From Cyanobacterium stanieri PCC 7202 (GTDB lineage: Bacteria; Cyanobacteriota; Cyanobacteriia; Cyanobacteriales; Cyanobacteriaceae), in the NCBI GenBank assembly GCA_000317655.1, contig CP003940.1, positions 2,427,547 to 2,491,546 on the forward strand: 64,000 nt of DNA, written 5' to 3'. Below are positions 18,285-30,504 of the stretch, piece after piece (the first letter of the stretch is position 1; every line of letters begins with the position of its first letter). Below the pieces are notes generated by a model, which was not told the origin of the DNA, searched no databases, and saw only the letters and a list, made by a program, of their open reading frames with translations. The position numbers and the translations under genes were made by a program.

Positions 18285-19979
18285 TTATTCTGTCTTAACC
18301 AAATCAAAAGAAAAATTCTTCACCGCATTGACAGCTACATCAAACAGTTTACGGGGTTTGAGATCCGCTTGTACCAACTGCCACAACCGTTGTACTTCCT
18401 CGGTATGTAACCTATCATCTTCCACCAAGGCAGAAATTATTTGACGGCGTAAATAATCCCCCTCCTCCGATACCAAATATTGAAAACCTAATCCTGCGGT
18501 GGGTAAAAGATCAAACTTATGATCTGACTTGGCAATTTGAATCATATTTTCTAATCTTTGCCACTGGAATTTATCATCTTTAAATAACACCTCCAAGAGA
18601 CGACGACGCATGGCAGGGGATTCCTCGGTTAGTAGACGACGAGAGATATAAGGAAAAGAAACCTCGACAATTTTAAAGTCAGGATTGAGACTGAGGGCTA
18701 AACCTTCTTGGGTAACCAAGGAACGGATAATGAGGGCAAATTTTGCTGGTACACGGAAAGGATATTCATACATCAACTCGGAAAAGTCATCGGTGATGGT
18801 TTTAAAGTTGAAACTGCCCACACTCTGCCCTACGGCATTGCCTAATACCTTCTCTAGGGCTGGAATAATGGGGGTAATATCGGTTTCGGGGGTGAGGAAA
18901 CCTAACTCGACAAAGTCTCTGGCAAGGGCTTCATAGTCGCCGTTAATCAACTGTACCACGGAGGAGGCGATGGTTTCTTTGGTATGCTCATCTAGTTGAT
19001 CCATCATGCCAAAGTCGATGTATGCCATTCTACCATCAGGCATGGCGAAAAGGTTGCCGGGGTGGGGATCTGCGTGAAAAAAGCCATGTTCTAATAGTTG
19101 CCTTAAACCAGAGGTGACACCCACTTTAATGACATCGTTGGGATCTAATCCTGCGGCACGGATGCTTTCAAAGTCGTTGAGTTTACAGCCGTTAATCCAT
19201 TCTAGGGTTAAAACTTTGTGGCTGGTGTAACGCCAATAGATATGGGGTACTTTGACATCATCATCATCTCTGAAGTTGGCGGCAAATTTTTCGGCGTTTC
19301 TACCTTCGTTGACGTAGTCGATTTCTTCAAATAGCTTGATCCCAAATTCATCGACGATGAGGGTTAAGTCATGACCAAGATTGAGGGGTAAAAAAGGGGC
19401 TACCCATTTTGAACCTAATCTTAATAAGTATAAGTCTAAAGTGATGACTGGTAAAAGTTTTGGTCGTTGTACTTTGACGGCTACGGCTTCCCCTGTGTGT
19501 AGGGTGGCTCGATATACTTGCCCTAAACTGGCGGCGGCGACGGGATTGGGTGAAATTTCTTTGTATGCTTGATCTACTGGCATATCAAGCTCTCTTTCGA
19601 TTATCTCAAAGGCTGTCTCGTTGTCGAAGGGGGGCAGTTGATCTTGTAGTTTGATTAATTCTTCGAGAAAGTCTGGTTTGATTAAGTCTGGGCGGGTGGA
19701 TAGGGCTTGTCCTACTTTGATGAAGGTGGCACCTAGGGAGGTGAGGATTTTCCTTAGTCTTTCTGCTCTTTTTAATTTGTTTTTTTCTTCTTGTTTAAAA
19801 AATTTATCGAGGTATAGTTGAATTACGAAAACTACAAATAGGGTGATGATTTTTAGGCTACGGAATATTCCTAGCCAAGGACGATTATTATAATAACGTG
19901 CGATCGCCCTTGGATCATATTTTAGGATGGAATCAGATTCTTGCCCCCGTTGTGAGGCGATAAATGATGAATATGTCAC
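18285..19979 (-). CDS. AarF/ABC1/UbiB family protein kinase-like protein
   Basis: The 564-residue protein has the ABC1 core. It includes the K-x-G-Q-type motif (I-K-V-G-Q-A-L-S-T-R, about 90-99), an A-x-x-S-L-G-Q-V-Y-R-A loop replacing the P-loop, and A-V-K-V-Q-R-P with the ATP-binding Lys. L-E-W-I-N-G-C-K, F-H-A-D-P-H-P-G-N (catalytic loop) and D-F-G-M-M (metal-binding) follow. UbiB/ABC1 proteins act in quinone or isoprenoid-lipid metabolism; cyanobacteria have several paralogues and this one's client is unknown. A hydrophobic segment lies near residues 45-60. The start is GTG 19979. The tnpB element ends almost at its stop codon, so the last few residues could have been altered by insertion. 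Confidence 0.92.
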   Translation of the reverse strand: MTYSSFIASQRGQESDSILKYDPRAIARYYNNRPWLGIFRSLKIITLFVVFVIQLYLDKFFKQEEKNKLKRAERLRKILTSLGATFIKVGQALSTRPDLIKPDFLEELIKLQDQLPPFDNETAFEIIERELDMPVDQAYKEISPNPVAAASLGQVYRATLHTGEAVAVKVQRPKLLPVITLDLYLLRLGSKWVAPFLPLNLGHDLTLIVDEFGIKLFEEIDYVNEGRNAEKFAANFRDDDDVKVPHIYWRYTSHKVLTLEWINGCKLNDFESIRAAGLDPNDVIKVGVTSGLRQLLEHGFFHADPHPGNLFAMPDGRMAYIDFGMMDQLDEHTKETIASSVVQLINGDYEALARDFVELGFLTPETDITPIIPALEKVLGNAVGQSVGSFNFKTITDDFSELMYEYPFRVPAKFALIIRSLVTQEGLALSLNPDFKIVEVSFPYISRRLLTEESPAMRRRLLEVLFKDDKFQWQRLENMIQIAKSDHKFDLLPTAGLGFQYLVSEEGDYLRRQIISALVEDDRLHTEEVQRLWQLVQADLKPRKLFDVAVNAVKNFSFDLVKTE

Positions 19980-20184
19980 AGGTGCTGATGTTTTTATTAA
20001 ATTTTTTTATACTTGTTACCCATTATACAAAGAAAATATACCTATCAAAAAAAAGAAGAGAGGGCATTAGTTAATGGATAACGGACTATTAAATTCAAAA
20101 ACTACTGACCATTTGTTATTGCCCACCTTCATAAATACACTTTCTTGAGTGAGTGTAAATAGAGATATTTATTAGTTCAATTGA

Positions 20185-20532
20185 TTAGTCTTTTGTATCA
20201 AAAAATGTACCTAAAAATCCACTGACAAAGGATACAATAATTGACCCAAAAAGGGCGTCAAAAAAACCATCCACACTAAATCCGGGGGTAAAATAACCCA
20301 CCAAAGAAAAGCAAATAGCATTAATAATGAATAAGAACAAACCAAGGGTAAGAATGGTAAAAGGTAGGGTAAACAGGATCAAAATGGGTCGGATAATCGC
20401 ATTGATGATACCAAAAACCGCAGCACCAATGAGGGCGGCTAAGGTGGTATCAATGGATATACCGGGCAATAATATTTCAGCAACTAGCATCGATACTGCT
20501 GTTACTACTAGGGTGATTATAAACTGGGGCAT
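20185..20532 (-). CDS. Phage holin family (4-TM, superfamily IV-like) membrane protein
   Basis: The 115-residue protein has about four hydrophobic helices and the patterns I-I-N-A-I-I-R-P-I-L and L-T-L-P-F-T-I-L-T-L-G-L. These are typical of the small membrane family annotated as 'phage holin family' in many bacteria. Nothing here suggests a prophage, and in cyanobacteria this family appears chromosomal with unknown function. It starts at ATG 20532. Confidence 0.85.
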   Translation of the reverse strand: MPQFIITLVVTAVSMLVAEILLPGISIDTTLAALIGAAVFGIINAIIRPILILFTLPFTILTLGLFLFIINAICFSLVGYFTPGFSVDGFFDALFGSIIVSFVSGFLGTFFDTKD

Positions 20533-20673
20533 AATATTTTATTTTTATTATTTTCCTCTATTATAATATCAGCTACTAATGAATATATACTAATAAGTGC
20601 TAAATAATAATATTTTATTTATAATTAAGTGCTTATTTTTTTCCTATTATTTATGTTTTTAAAATACTTTTGA

Positions 20674-21609
20674 TTAATTTTTATTGCTCATATTATGCTG
20701 TTTATATTCTGAAATAATTACCCCTGTTAATAAAATAATTGCACCTATTAAAACTGTAATCGGTGGTATTTCTTGGAATAGTAGAAAAGCCAAAATAGTA
20801 GAACCCACAGGCTCTAATAAAATTACTAATGATACTGTGGTGGGGCTAAGGTGACGTAGTGACCAATTGAAGCTGGTATGTCCGATGACTTGAGAAACGA
20901 TCGCCATTAATACCAAATAGATATATACTAAAGGAGAATAACCTGCATATCCCGTGCCAAAAATGAAAGGTAAAGGCAGTAAACAAAGGGCGGATGTTAA
21001 ATAGGCGATCGCCACATATTCCCCAATTTTTAATCCCCGTTGCTGTGCCTGATTGCCCAAAAGTATATAACCACTGGCAAACCAACTCCCCAAAAGGGCA
21101 AGAAATGCCCCCAAAAGAGGATTACTCCCCGCCATATCTCCACTATTCCCACCAAAAGCAATTATTACACTACCCCCAAGGGCGACAAAAATTCCCAACC
21201 AGTTACGCCCCTTCAATTTAACTCCCCACAACCACCAAGACAACAAACTAACCCAGAGAGGATTTGTCGTAACAATGGTCACCGAAGCCGCCACTGAAGT
21301 AAAACTAAGGGAGGTTATCCACGTACTAAAATGTAGGGCGAGACAAATTCCCGCCCCCACCGCCATCAAAATCGTTCGAAAATCTGCCTTAATATATCTT
21401 AAATTGCCATAGGTAGGAGTAAAAATAATCGCCGTAATTAATAAGCGTGAAGAAGCAATAAAAACACTGAAACCCACATCACTAAATATTCCCGTTTCCT
21501 GTTGACAAAGTCTAACAAAAATTGCTGCGGTTGAAACAGCAAAAACTCCAATGGTCAAAATTATTCTGACTTGCCAAATACTAGGTATTTGTTTCAATTT
21601 GGATAGCAT
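20674..21609 (-). CDS. EamA/DMT family transporter (drug/metabolite exporter type)
   Basis: The 311-residue product has about ten hydrophobic helices in two EamA halves: roughly 15-140 with S-T-W-I-T-S-L-S-F-T-S-V-A, and 165-300 with L-S-P-T-T-V-S-L-V-I-L-L-E-P-V. It is an inner-membrane permease for small metabolites; the substrate is unknown. Its ATG lies inside the end of the upstream gene (29-base overlap), indicating co-translation. Confidence 0.9.
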   Translation of the reverse strand: MLSKLKQIPSIWQVRIILTIGVFAVSTAAIFVRLCQQETGIFSDVGFSVFIASSRLLITAIIFTPTYGNLRYIKADFRTILMAVGAGICLALHFSTWITSLSFTSVAASVTIVTTNPLWVSLLSWWLWGVKLKGRNWLGIFVALGGSVIIAFGGNSGDMAGSNPLLGAFLALLGSWFASGYILLGNQAQQRGLKIGEYVAIAYLTSALCLLPLPFIFGTGYAGYSPLVYIYLVLMAIVSQVIGHTSFNWSLRHLSPTTVSLVILLEPVGSTILAFLLFQEIPPITVLIGAIILLTGVIISEYKQHNMSNKN

Positions 21610-22123
21610 TAATATTTATTATTTCTCTTAATTTTTCACAAGAAGCCGAGGAAACTATCAAACAAGGATACATTGCCCTACCCCAGTGGGGATGACTTAA
21701 TCCACAACAATTATCTACCCTTTTAATTTTATTTAAATAACGTTCAATGAGTAAAGGTAAACTAAAAAAATCTGTTCCTTTTTTACTATAAATGGGTAAT
21801 CCTGTATCGGAGGAAATAACTTCAATAAAAGTTTTATTTAGTTGACAATCATTATATATTTTTCGCCCAATCAGTAGAAACACCCTTAATAATCTTTCTT
21901 TTTCTTGCTCTTCTGCTAAGGAATTATTAACTAAATTTACTTGAGATTTAAACAAAAAAAATCCTAAACTTTTAATCTTTTGCTCCCAACTTGGTAAAAG
22001 GTTTTTCTGATTAATAATTAAATAATCATCGAAATTAATATCCCTAAAATAAATTTCTAAATCTTCTGCCAAATAATCTTTAATCAAAATATTTCTCACA
22101 TCACCATCGTATATGGTGGGCAT
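21581..22123 (-). CDS. Hypothetical protein (possible MMADHC-like family)
   Basis: The 180-residue soluble protein has a Cys/His-containing segment near the C-terminus (N-C-C-G-L-S-H-P-H-W-G-R-A-M-Y-P-C). The pattern recalls cyanobacterial proteins annotated as methylmalonic aciduria and homocystinuria type D (cobalamin trafficking) homologues, but I hold that only loosely. The first ATG (22123) lies inside a dispersed 17 bp palindrome, so the true start may be downstream, for example the GTG of residue 9. The 3' end overlaps the DMT transporter start by 29 bases. Confidence 0.6.
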   Translation of the reverse strand: MPTIYDGDVRNILIKDYLAEDLEIYFRDINFDDYLIINQKNLLPSWEQKIKSLGFFLFKSQVNLVNNSLAEEQEKERLLRVFLLIGRKIYNDCQLNKTFIEVISSDTGLPIYSKKGTDFFSLPLLIERYLNKIKRVDNCCGLSHPHWGRAMYPCLIVSSASCEKLREIININAIQIETNT

Positions 22124-22131
22124 TGCCCACC
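22115..22131. repeat. 17 bp dispersed palindrome, copy 1
   Basis: GGTGGGCATTGCCCACC, nearly perfect two-fold symmetry. It is one of four copies in the window (others at 33921, 47866 and 62698). Here it contains the apparent start codon of the minus-strand hypothetical gene. Confidence 0.85.
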
Positions 22132-22155
22132 TGACAAAATTATGACACCGACATC

Positions 22156-24342
<2,187 letters not shown>

Positions 24343-25542
24343 ATGGATACTAAAACTTTTAAACGTAATTTACAGCAATCAAAAAACTATCATCGTAAAG
24401 GCTTTGGGCATCAAGAAGAAGTAGCAGGAGTTTTAAACAGTGAATATGAAAGCAGTTTAATCAAAACTATCCGAGAAAATAATTATCAAATTACCAAAGG
24501 AGAAGTTACCATTCGTTTAGCCGAAGCCTTTGGTTTTTGTTGGGGTGTGGAAAGGGCTGTGGCAATGGCCTATGAAACTCGTACCCATTTTCCCACCGAA
24601 AAAATTTGGATTACCAATGAAATTATCCATAATCCCTCAGTGAATGAGCGTTTACGGGAGATGAATGTGGGTTTTATCCCCGTCATTGATGGGGATAAAG
24701 ATTTTTCTGTGGTGGATAGTGGGGAGGTGGTAATCTTACCTGCCTTTGGTGCCAGTGTACAGGAAATGGAGTTGTTAAATAACAAGGGTTGCACCATTGT
24801 GGATACCACTTGCCCTTGGGTATCGAAGGTATGGAATTCGGTGGAAAAACACAAAAAACGTAGTTACACCTCTATTATCCATGGTAAATATAACCATGAG
24901 GAAACCATCGCTACCAGTTCTTTTGCCAATACTTATTTGGTAGTATTAAACATGGATCAAGCTAATTATGTGAGTGATTATATCCTTCATGGTGGTGATA
25001 AAGAAGAATTTTTGAATATCTTTAAAAATGCTCATTCTCAAGGATTTGATCCTGATAAGGATTTAGAAAGGGTAGGTATTGCCAATCAAACCACCATGTT
25101 AAAAACTGAAACCGAGGAAATTGGGCGTTTATTTCAACAAACTATGCTCAAAAAATATGGCCCTACGGAATTAAATGAGCATTTTATGAGTTTTAACACT
25201 ATCTGCGATGCTACCCAAGAAAGACAGGATGCCATGTTAGATTTAGTCAAGGAAAAATTAGATTTGATGGTGGTAATCGGTGGTTTTAACTCCTCTAATA
25301 CAACCCATCTACAGGAAATTGCCATCGACTATAATATTCCTTCTTATCATATCGACAGTGCCAGTCGTATCGATGATAATAACAATATTGAATATAAACC
25401 CCTGAAAAAAGATTTAGAAATCAAGTCTGGTTGGCTTCCCAAAGGTAAAATTACCGTGGGGGTTACTTCAGGTGCTTCCACTCCTGATAAGGTTGTGGAG
25501 GATATTATTGAAAAAATCTTTGCCCTAAAAACTATGGTTTAA
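24343..25542 (+). CDS. ispH: 4-Hydroxy-3-methylbut-2-enyl diphosphate reductase (IspH/LytB)
   Basis: This is the last enzyme of the MEP isoprenoid pathway, making IPP and DMAPP. The 399-residue length is the long cyanobacterial/plant form. The three Fe-S cysteines are present at Cys66 (F-G-F-C-W-G-V), Cys157 (D-T-T-C-P-W-V) and Cys288 (N-T-I-C-D-A-T-Q). The substrate-binding T-x-E motif region ([10 protein letters not shown]) is also present. Electrons would come from ferredoxin. The stop overlaps the convergent MFS gene. Confidence 0.97.
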   Translation: MDTKTFKRNLQQSKNYHRKGFGHQEEVAGVLNSEYESSLIKTIRENNYQITKGEVTIRLAEAFGFCWGVERAVAMAYETRTHFPTEKIWITNEIIHNPSVNERLREMNVGFIPVIDGDKDFSVVDSGEVVILPAFGASVQEMELLNNKGCTIVDTTCPWVSKVWNSVEKHKKRSYTSIIHGKYNHEETIATSSFANTYLVVLNMDQANYVSDYILHGGDKEEFLNIFKNAHSQGFDPDKDLERVGIANQTTMLKTETEEIGRLFQQTMLKKYGPTELNEHFMSFNTICDATQERQDAMLDLVKEKLDLMVVIGGFNSSNTTHLQEIAIDYNIPSYHIDSASRIDDNNNIEYKPLKKDLEIKSGWLPKGKITVGVTSGASTPDKVVEDIIEKIFALKTMV

Positions 25543-26771
25543 AAATAGTGGGGTTTTTTCTTTTGCATATTTCTTTGTAAAAATAACAGTATCATAATTC
25601 CAATAGATACACTGGCAGAAGAAATTAACCAAAAACTGTGGGCAAAATTTGCCCCTTTATCTAGTACAAACCCCCCCAAGGGTGGCCCAATTAAGTTACC
25701 TATGGCCCAACACTGAGAGTTGATGGCGAAATAGATTCCTCTTAGGGATGGGGGGGCTAGTTTGACAATAAATCCAGAGGCAGGGGGATTGTAGGTGGCA
25801 AGGGCGATCGCACTTATCAACACTGCTAAAATAGCAGTTATAAAGGCATACTCTGTCAAATTTCCTGCCAACCAGATAAACACAAAACCCACTGCCCAAA
25901 AAAGAAACGATAAAATTAACCCTTGAATGTGGCTTAGACGATTGAGAATTTTAACCACGGGTAATTGAAATAAGGCAGCAAAAGCAATATGGAGACTAAA
26001 TAACCCACTGATACGAGTAATGGAAAAATCATCAGGATTAACCGCAAAATTAGTTAAATAAAGGGGCAAAGTGGACTGTAACTGCATGATATAGGTAGTA
26101 AACATAATATTCACCACACAAAAAATCCATAGATTATAATCCCCCAACGTCTGGCGCCATCCTTGCCAAAAAGATTGACTGATTCTTTCGGTTTCCCCCG
26201 ACTCCCGAATGACGAAAAAAATCACCCCATAAAAAATAACAAAAGAAATACCATCAATGATAAATAACAGTCGATAACTACCCGTTAGCGCAATTAAAGC
26301 CCCCCCGATAGCCACCCCAAAACCCAAACCCACACTATCTCCTAGACGATTGAGGGCGAAGGCAAAATTTCTTTGCTCAGGGGTAGTTAAATCCGCTATC
26401 ATCGCCTCGGCGGGGGGCCAATAAAAACCGATACCTAATCCCATCAATAAATTACCAATCAAGAGGGTAGGATAATTGTAGGTAGAAGCGAGGAAGACAT
26501 CGGCAAAGGCAGAGATAAAAGCAGATAAAAGCAAGGTTTTTTTTCTACCCCATGCGGGGGAATCGCTCCAACTGCCCCCCAAAAAACGTCCTACAATACC
26601 CGATATAGAAGCACTACCAAGGGCAATACCCACCGATGTGGGGGAAAAGCCCAATTCATTTACAAAGAAAATAGGGGCATAAAACAGGGTGAATCCCGTA
26701 CCAAATTGTAATAACATCCTGCCCCCTGCCAGTATCCATACTTGTCTATCGAGGGGAGTTTTATCTGTCAT
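25539..26771 (-). CDS. Major facilitator superfamily transporter
   Basis: About twelve membrane helices span 410 residues. The MFS loop motif is seen after helix 2 ([18 protein letters not shown], about 61-78). The call is an inner-membrane secondary transporter, probably a drug/metabolite efflux type; the substrate is unknown. It converges on ispH with a 3-base stop overlap. ATG 26771 is supported by the position of helix 1. Confidence 0.9.
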   Translation of the reverse strand: MTDKTPLDRQVWILAGGRMLLQFGTGFTLFYAPIFFVNELGFSPTSVGIALGSASISGIVGRFLGGSWSDSPAWGRKKTLLLSAFISAFADVFLASTYNYPTLLIGNLLMGLGIGFYWPPAEAMIADLTTPEQRNFAFALNRLGDSVGLGFGVAIGGALIALTGSYRLLFIIDGISFVIFYGVIFFVIRESGETERISQSFWQGWRQTLGDYNLWIFCVVNIMFTTYIMQLQSTLPLYLTNFAVNPDDFSITRISGLFSLHIAFAALFQLPVVKILNRLSHIQGLILSFLFWAVGFVFIWLAGNLTEYAFITAILAVLISAIALATYNPPASGFIVKLAPPSLRGIYFAINSQCWAIGNLIGPPLGGFVLDKGANFAHSFWLISSASVSIGIMILLFLQRNMQKKKPHYF

Positions 26772-26783
26772 TACGGTGGATTA

Positions 26784-26818
26784 TAGGTTTCAGGTTGCAG
26801 GTTACAGGTTGCGGGTTG
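26784..26818. repeat. Heptanucleotide tandem array (CAGGTTG type)
   Basis: Five consecutive 7-mers (TAGGTTT, CAGGTTG, CAGGTTA, CAGGTTG, CGGGTTG) lie upstream of the MFS gene. This matches the short tandemly repeated repetitive class known in cyanobacteria. A complementary array is at 26964-26991. Confidence 0.75.
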
Positions 26819-26963
26819 AAAATGCGACTAGCCGTAAGAGATTGGATAGAAAAGGCTAGATAATATTACATTATCCTAAATTTATAGTAACTGTGCCAAG
26901 CCCTTATCAGTGTATCAAACAAGTAAAAACAAAAAATCAATTAAGATATAATTTTTTAAGCTA

Positions 26964-26991
26964 ATACCTGATACCCGACACCTGATACCTA
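26964..26991. repeat. Heptanucleotide tandem array (ATACCTG type), inverted relative to 26784
   Basis: Four consecutive 7-mers (ATACCTG, ATACCCG, ACACCTG, ATACCTA). Their reverse complement is of the CAGGTAT type, so this array and the one at 26784 are inverted partners about 145 bases apart, between the MFS and thiO-thiG promoters. The rest of the gap (26772-27070) is non-coding; no TPP riboswitch was recognised. Confidence 0.7.
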
Positions 26992-27070
26992 ACTCAATCG
27001 AAGCACTTTTGAGCGCACCCTAGCCCCCCAAGTGAGTTATCCTATTAGATAGGTATAAAGTATTTGAGCG

Positions 27071-29029
27071 ATGAATATAAGGGAAAATATTATTATCGGT
27101 GGTGGTATTATTGGCTTGGCGATCGCCCTTGAGCTAAAATTAAGAAATAAACAAGTTACCATCCTCAGTCGTAATTTTAAACAAGCGGCCACCCATGCCG
27201 CCGCAGGAATGTTAGCCCCTCGGGCAGAAAATTTGACGGGGGAGATGTTAAATCTTGCCTTGCAATCCCTCGCCCTTTATCCTCAGTGGATTGAGAAATT
27301 ATCCCACCTTGGCGGGGAGGATGTGGATTATAATCCCTGTGGTATCATCGCCCCTGTGTATGAAACCCCCGACAATACCTCCCATGATGGGGGATTGTGG
27401 TTAGACAAAAAAAATTTAGCCCACTATCAACCTGATTTAGGTGAAGATGTGGTAGGTGGTTGGTGGTATCCCGAAGAAGGACAAGTAGATCCTCGTCGTC
27501 TTGGCACGGTATTATTAAGTATCGCTCAATCCCTCGGTGTAGAAATTTTGGAGGGGGTAAGTGCGATCGCTTTTACCCGCAGTCAAGGTAAAATAAAAGA
27601 TGTCATCACCCCATCAGGCACACTAACAGCGGATAACTATATTTTAGCGGGAGGCTCATGGTCAGGAAAACTGCAACCCCTCCCCGTGCGCCCCATAAAA
27701 GGGCAAATGCTCAGTTTAAAAATGCCCTCTGATAAACCCCTCGAAAGGGTAATTTTTGGCGAAAATACCTACCTAGTACCCAAAAAAGATGGACGCTTAA
27801 TTGTGGGTGCCACCGTAGAAGACATCGGCTGGGTAAAAGGCACCACCGCCCAGGGAGTCAATACCCTACTTAATAACGCCATCAGACTTTATCCCCCCCT
27901 TGCCCAGTGGAAACTCGAAGAAATCTGGTACGGCTATCGCCCCGGCACCCCCGACGAAATGCCCATCCTCGGTTATGGAGATGCCGAAAATCTCATCCTT
28001 GCCACGGGGCATCATCGCAACGGCATTTTACTCGCCCCCATCACCGCCAAAATCATTAGTAACCTAGTAGAAGGTAAAACAGATTCCTTTTTACCATCTT
28101 TCAGCTACCTTCGCTTTAATTCCCCCGAAAATCCACCCTTACCCCCCCTTGTGAAAAACAGTAATAAAAATCAAATTATGAATTATCCTACTCCCCAACA
28201 AAATAACGGCTACCATGCCTATAGCCATGATGTCAGTGATGATGGTTTAGTCATTGCCGGGCGCAAATTTAAATCCCGTCTGATGACAGGCACGGGGAAA
28301 TATCCTACCATGGAATCCATGCAACAAAGCGTTATGGCCAGTGGTTGCGAAATCGTCACCGTAGCGGTGCGCAGAGTGCAAAATAACGCCCCTGGCCATG
28401 AAGGATTAGCCGAAGCCCTCGACTGGTCAAAAATTTGGATGTTACCCAATACCGCAGGTTGTACCAATGCGGAAGAAGCGATTCGGGTTGCCCGTTTGGG
28501 TAGGGAAATGGCGAAATTATTGGGGCAAGAGGATAATAATTTTGTCAAATTAGAAGTTATCCCCGATAGTAAGTATTTACTACCAGATCCCATCGGTACT
28601 TTACAAGCCGCCGAACAGTTGGTAAAAGAAGGTTTTGCGGTGTTACCTTATGTAAACGCAGATCCCTTACTCTGTAAGCGTTTGGAGGAGGTGGGTTGTG
28701 CCACCGTAATGCCCCTTGGTTCTCCCATTGGTTCGGGTCAGGGTATCCAAAATGTTGCTAATATTAAGATTATCATTGAGCAATCTAAGGTGCCTGTGGT
28801 CATTGATGCGGGTATTGGTAGTCCTTCAGAGGCTGCCTACGGTATGGAATTAGGAGCCGATGCTTTATTAATAAACAGTGCGATCGCCCTTGCCGAAAAT
28901 CCTGTTATAATGGCTCAATCCATGGGATTGGCAACCCAAGCAGGAAGACTCGCTTATAAGGCAGGAAGAATCCCCATCAAAAATTATGCCAGTGCTAGTT
29001 CACCTTTAACGGGAGTTGTAACCAAATAA
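27071..29029 (+). CDS. thiO-thiG: Bifunctional glycine oxidase ThiO / thiazole synthase ThiG
   Basis: Two enzymes of thiamine thiazole synthesis are fused. Residues about 5-345 are FAD-dependent glycine oxidase ([11 protein letters not shown] near the start; A-G-G-S-W-S; late A-T-G-H-H-R-N-G-I), making dehydroglycine. A linker of about 35 residues follows. Residues about 385-640 are ThiG ([44 protein letters not shown]). ThiG condenses dehydroglycine, deoxyxylulose phosphate and ThiS-thiocarboxylate. The fusion channels the product and is known in cyanobacteria. No ThiS gene is adjacent. Confidence 0.96.
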   Translation: MNIRENIIIGGGIIGLAIALELKLRNKQVTILSRNFKQAATHAAAGMLAPRAENLTGEMLNLALQSLALYPQWIEKLSHLGGEDVDYNPCGIIAPVYETPDNTSHDGGLWLDKKNLAHYQPDLGEDVVGGWWYPEEGQVDPRRLGTVLLSIAQSLGVEILEGVSAIAFTRSQGKIKDVITPSGTLTADNYILAGGSWSGKLQPLPVRPIKGQMLSLKMPSDKPLERVIFGENTYLVPKKDGRLIVGATVEDIGWVKGTTAQGVNTLLNNAIRLYPPLAQWKLEEIWYGYRPGTPDEMPILGYGDAENLILATGHHRNGILLAPITAKIISNLVEGKTDSFLPSFSYLRFNSPENPPLPPLVKNSNKNQIMNYPTPQQNNGYHAYSHDVSDDGLVIAGRKFKSRLMTGTGKYPTMESMQQSVMASGCEIVTVAVRRVQNNAPGHEGLAEALDWSKIWMLPNTAGCTNAEEAIRVARLGREMAKLLGQEDNNFVKLEVIPDSKYLLPDPIGTLQAAEQLVKEGFAVLPYVNADPLLCKRLEEVGCATVMPLGSPIGSGQGIQNVANIKIIIEQSKVPVVIDAGIGSPSEAAYGMELGADALLINSAIALAENPVIMAQSMGLATQAGRLAYKAGRIPIKNYASASSPLTGVVTK

Positions 29030-29037
29030 TTAACTGC

Positions 29038-30504
29038 CTAAAATGCTTGAATATTTTTAAACTCTGCTTTCTTAGCATTGGCGGCCTCCCCACAAGTGCG
29101 AGGGGTGGGGAATATTTTTTCAGGATTAGCCAATCCTTTGGGATTAAAAGCACTTCTGACATATTGCATGGTTTCTAAGTCGGCTTCGGTGAACATATCT
29201 GCCATGTAGCATTTTTTGTCGCTACCAATGCCATGCTCTCCTGATATACTACCCCCCACTCTTACACAAAGTTTGAGAATTTCTCCCCCCAATTCCTCCA
29301 CTTTTTCAAAACTTCCTTCTTCGGCTTGGTTATATAAAATTAAAGGATGCAAGTTTCCATCTCCTGCATGGAAAACATTGGCGATGCGGTAGCCATATTG
29401 TTCTCCCAATGCACTTATTTCGCTCAATACCGAGGCTAACTGCGATCGAGGTACTACCCCATCCTGTACGAAGTAATTAGGGCTAATTTTGCCCATTGCG
29501 GCAAAAGCAGCTTTTCTGCCCTTCCACAATTTAAGACGGGTGGGAGCATCTTTAGCAGAGGTAATATTTCTGGCACCGCACCGTAAACAAATTTCCCCTA
29601 CTTTTTCCTTGTAGTTTGTCACTTCCACCTCTAAGCCGTCTAATTCTACCAAAAGAATGGCTTGGGCATCTCGGGGATAACATTGGGTGGCGACAATATC
29701 TTCCACGGCGTTGATACTAAAATTGTCCATCATTTCCATTCCTGCGGGGATAATTCCCGAGCGGATAATTTCAGCAACGGCATTTCCTGCTTCTTCGATA
29801 CTATTAAAATCTGCTAAAACCACACAAATGGAATCGGGGGTTTTAAGGATTTTGAGGGTAATTTCTGTGGCAATGCCGAGGGTACCTTCTGAGCCGACAA
29901 ATAAGCCCGTAAGGTCATATCCGGGGGTTTCTGGTACTTTACCGCCTATTTTAACTATATCCCCTTCTGGGGTGACGATGGTTAAACCCAATACATGGTT
30001 AGTGGTGGTGCCATATTTGAGGCAGTGGACACCCCCTGAGTTTTCGGCTACATTGCCCCCAATAGAACAAATGATCTGACTGGAGGGATCAGGGGCATAA
30101 TAAAACCCTGCACCGCTAACAGTTTGAGTTACCCAGTTATTGATAATGCCGGGTTGTACGACAATTCTTTGGTTTTCGTAATCTACTTCCAAGACTTCGC
30201 GCATTCTGGCGGTGACGATTAAAACGCAGTCTTCTACGGGTAATGCACCCCCTGATAATCCTGTACCTGCCCCCCTTGCAATCCATGGGATGTCGTTTTC
30301 ATGGCAAATACGGGCGATCGCACTTACTTCTTCGGTAGTTTTCGGTAGGGTTACGAGGGCAGGGCGTTGACGGTATTGGGGCAAACCATCACACTCGTAG
30401 GTGAGTAATTCTTCTTTACGTTTGATGACCCCTTTTTTTCCTAAAACTGCTTCTAGCTGTTTAATAATCGGTTGCCACTTATCACGGATAACACTGAAAA
30501 CCAT
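29038..30504 (-). CDS. glcD: FAD-linked glycolate dehydrogenase subunit GlcD-like oxidase
   Basis: This is a flavoprotein of the GlcD/D-lactate dehydrogenase type. The PCMH FAD-binding domain (about 45-225) includes R-G-A-G-T-G-L-S-G-G-A-L-P and G-Y-D-L-T-G-L-F-V-G-S-E-G-T-L-G. The C-terminal FAD-oxidase domain has H-A-G-D-G-N-L-H-P and S-G-E-H-G-I-G. In cyanobacteria it oxidises glycolate to glyoxylate in photorespiration, or D-lactate. The two activities cannot be told apart here. It converges on thiO-thiG with an 8-base gap. Confidence 0.9.
   Translation of the reverse strand: MVFSVIRDKWQPIIKQLEAVLGKKGVIKRKEELLTYECDGLPQYRQRPALVTLPKTTEEVSAIARICHENDIPWIARGAGTGLSGGALPVEDCVLIVTARMREVLEVDYENQRIVVQPGIINNWVTQTVSGAGFYYAPDPSSQIICSIGGNVAENSGGVHCLKYGTTTNHVLGLTIVTPEGDIVKIGGKVPETPGYDLTGLFVGSEGTLGIATEITLKILKTPDSICVVLADFNSIEEAGNAVAEIIRSGIIPAGMEMMDNFSINAVEDIVATQCYPRDAQAILLVELDGLEVEVTNYKEKVGEICLRCGARNITSAKDAPTRLKLWKGRKAAFAAMGKISPNYFVQDGVVPRSQLASVLSEISALGEQYGYRIANVFHAGDGNLHPLILYNQAEEGSFEKVEELGGEILKLCVRVGGSISGEHGIGSDKKCYMADMFTEADLETMQYVRSAFNPKGLANPEKIFPTPRTCGEAANAKKAEFKNIQAF

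Noticed and set aside
20185-20532. Prophage marker (holin)
   Set aside because: The 'phage holin family' name is historical; no other phage gene is near and the family is usual in cyanobacterial chromosomes.
26784-26991. CRISPR array
   Set aside because: Units are 7 bp without spacers; they are tandem heptamers.
26772-27070. Possible TPP riboswitch upstream of thiO-thiG
   Set aside because: The conserved CUGAGA and ACCUGAUC...GCGAAGGGA blocks are not both present; ACCTG matches belong to heptamer repeats.
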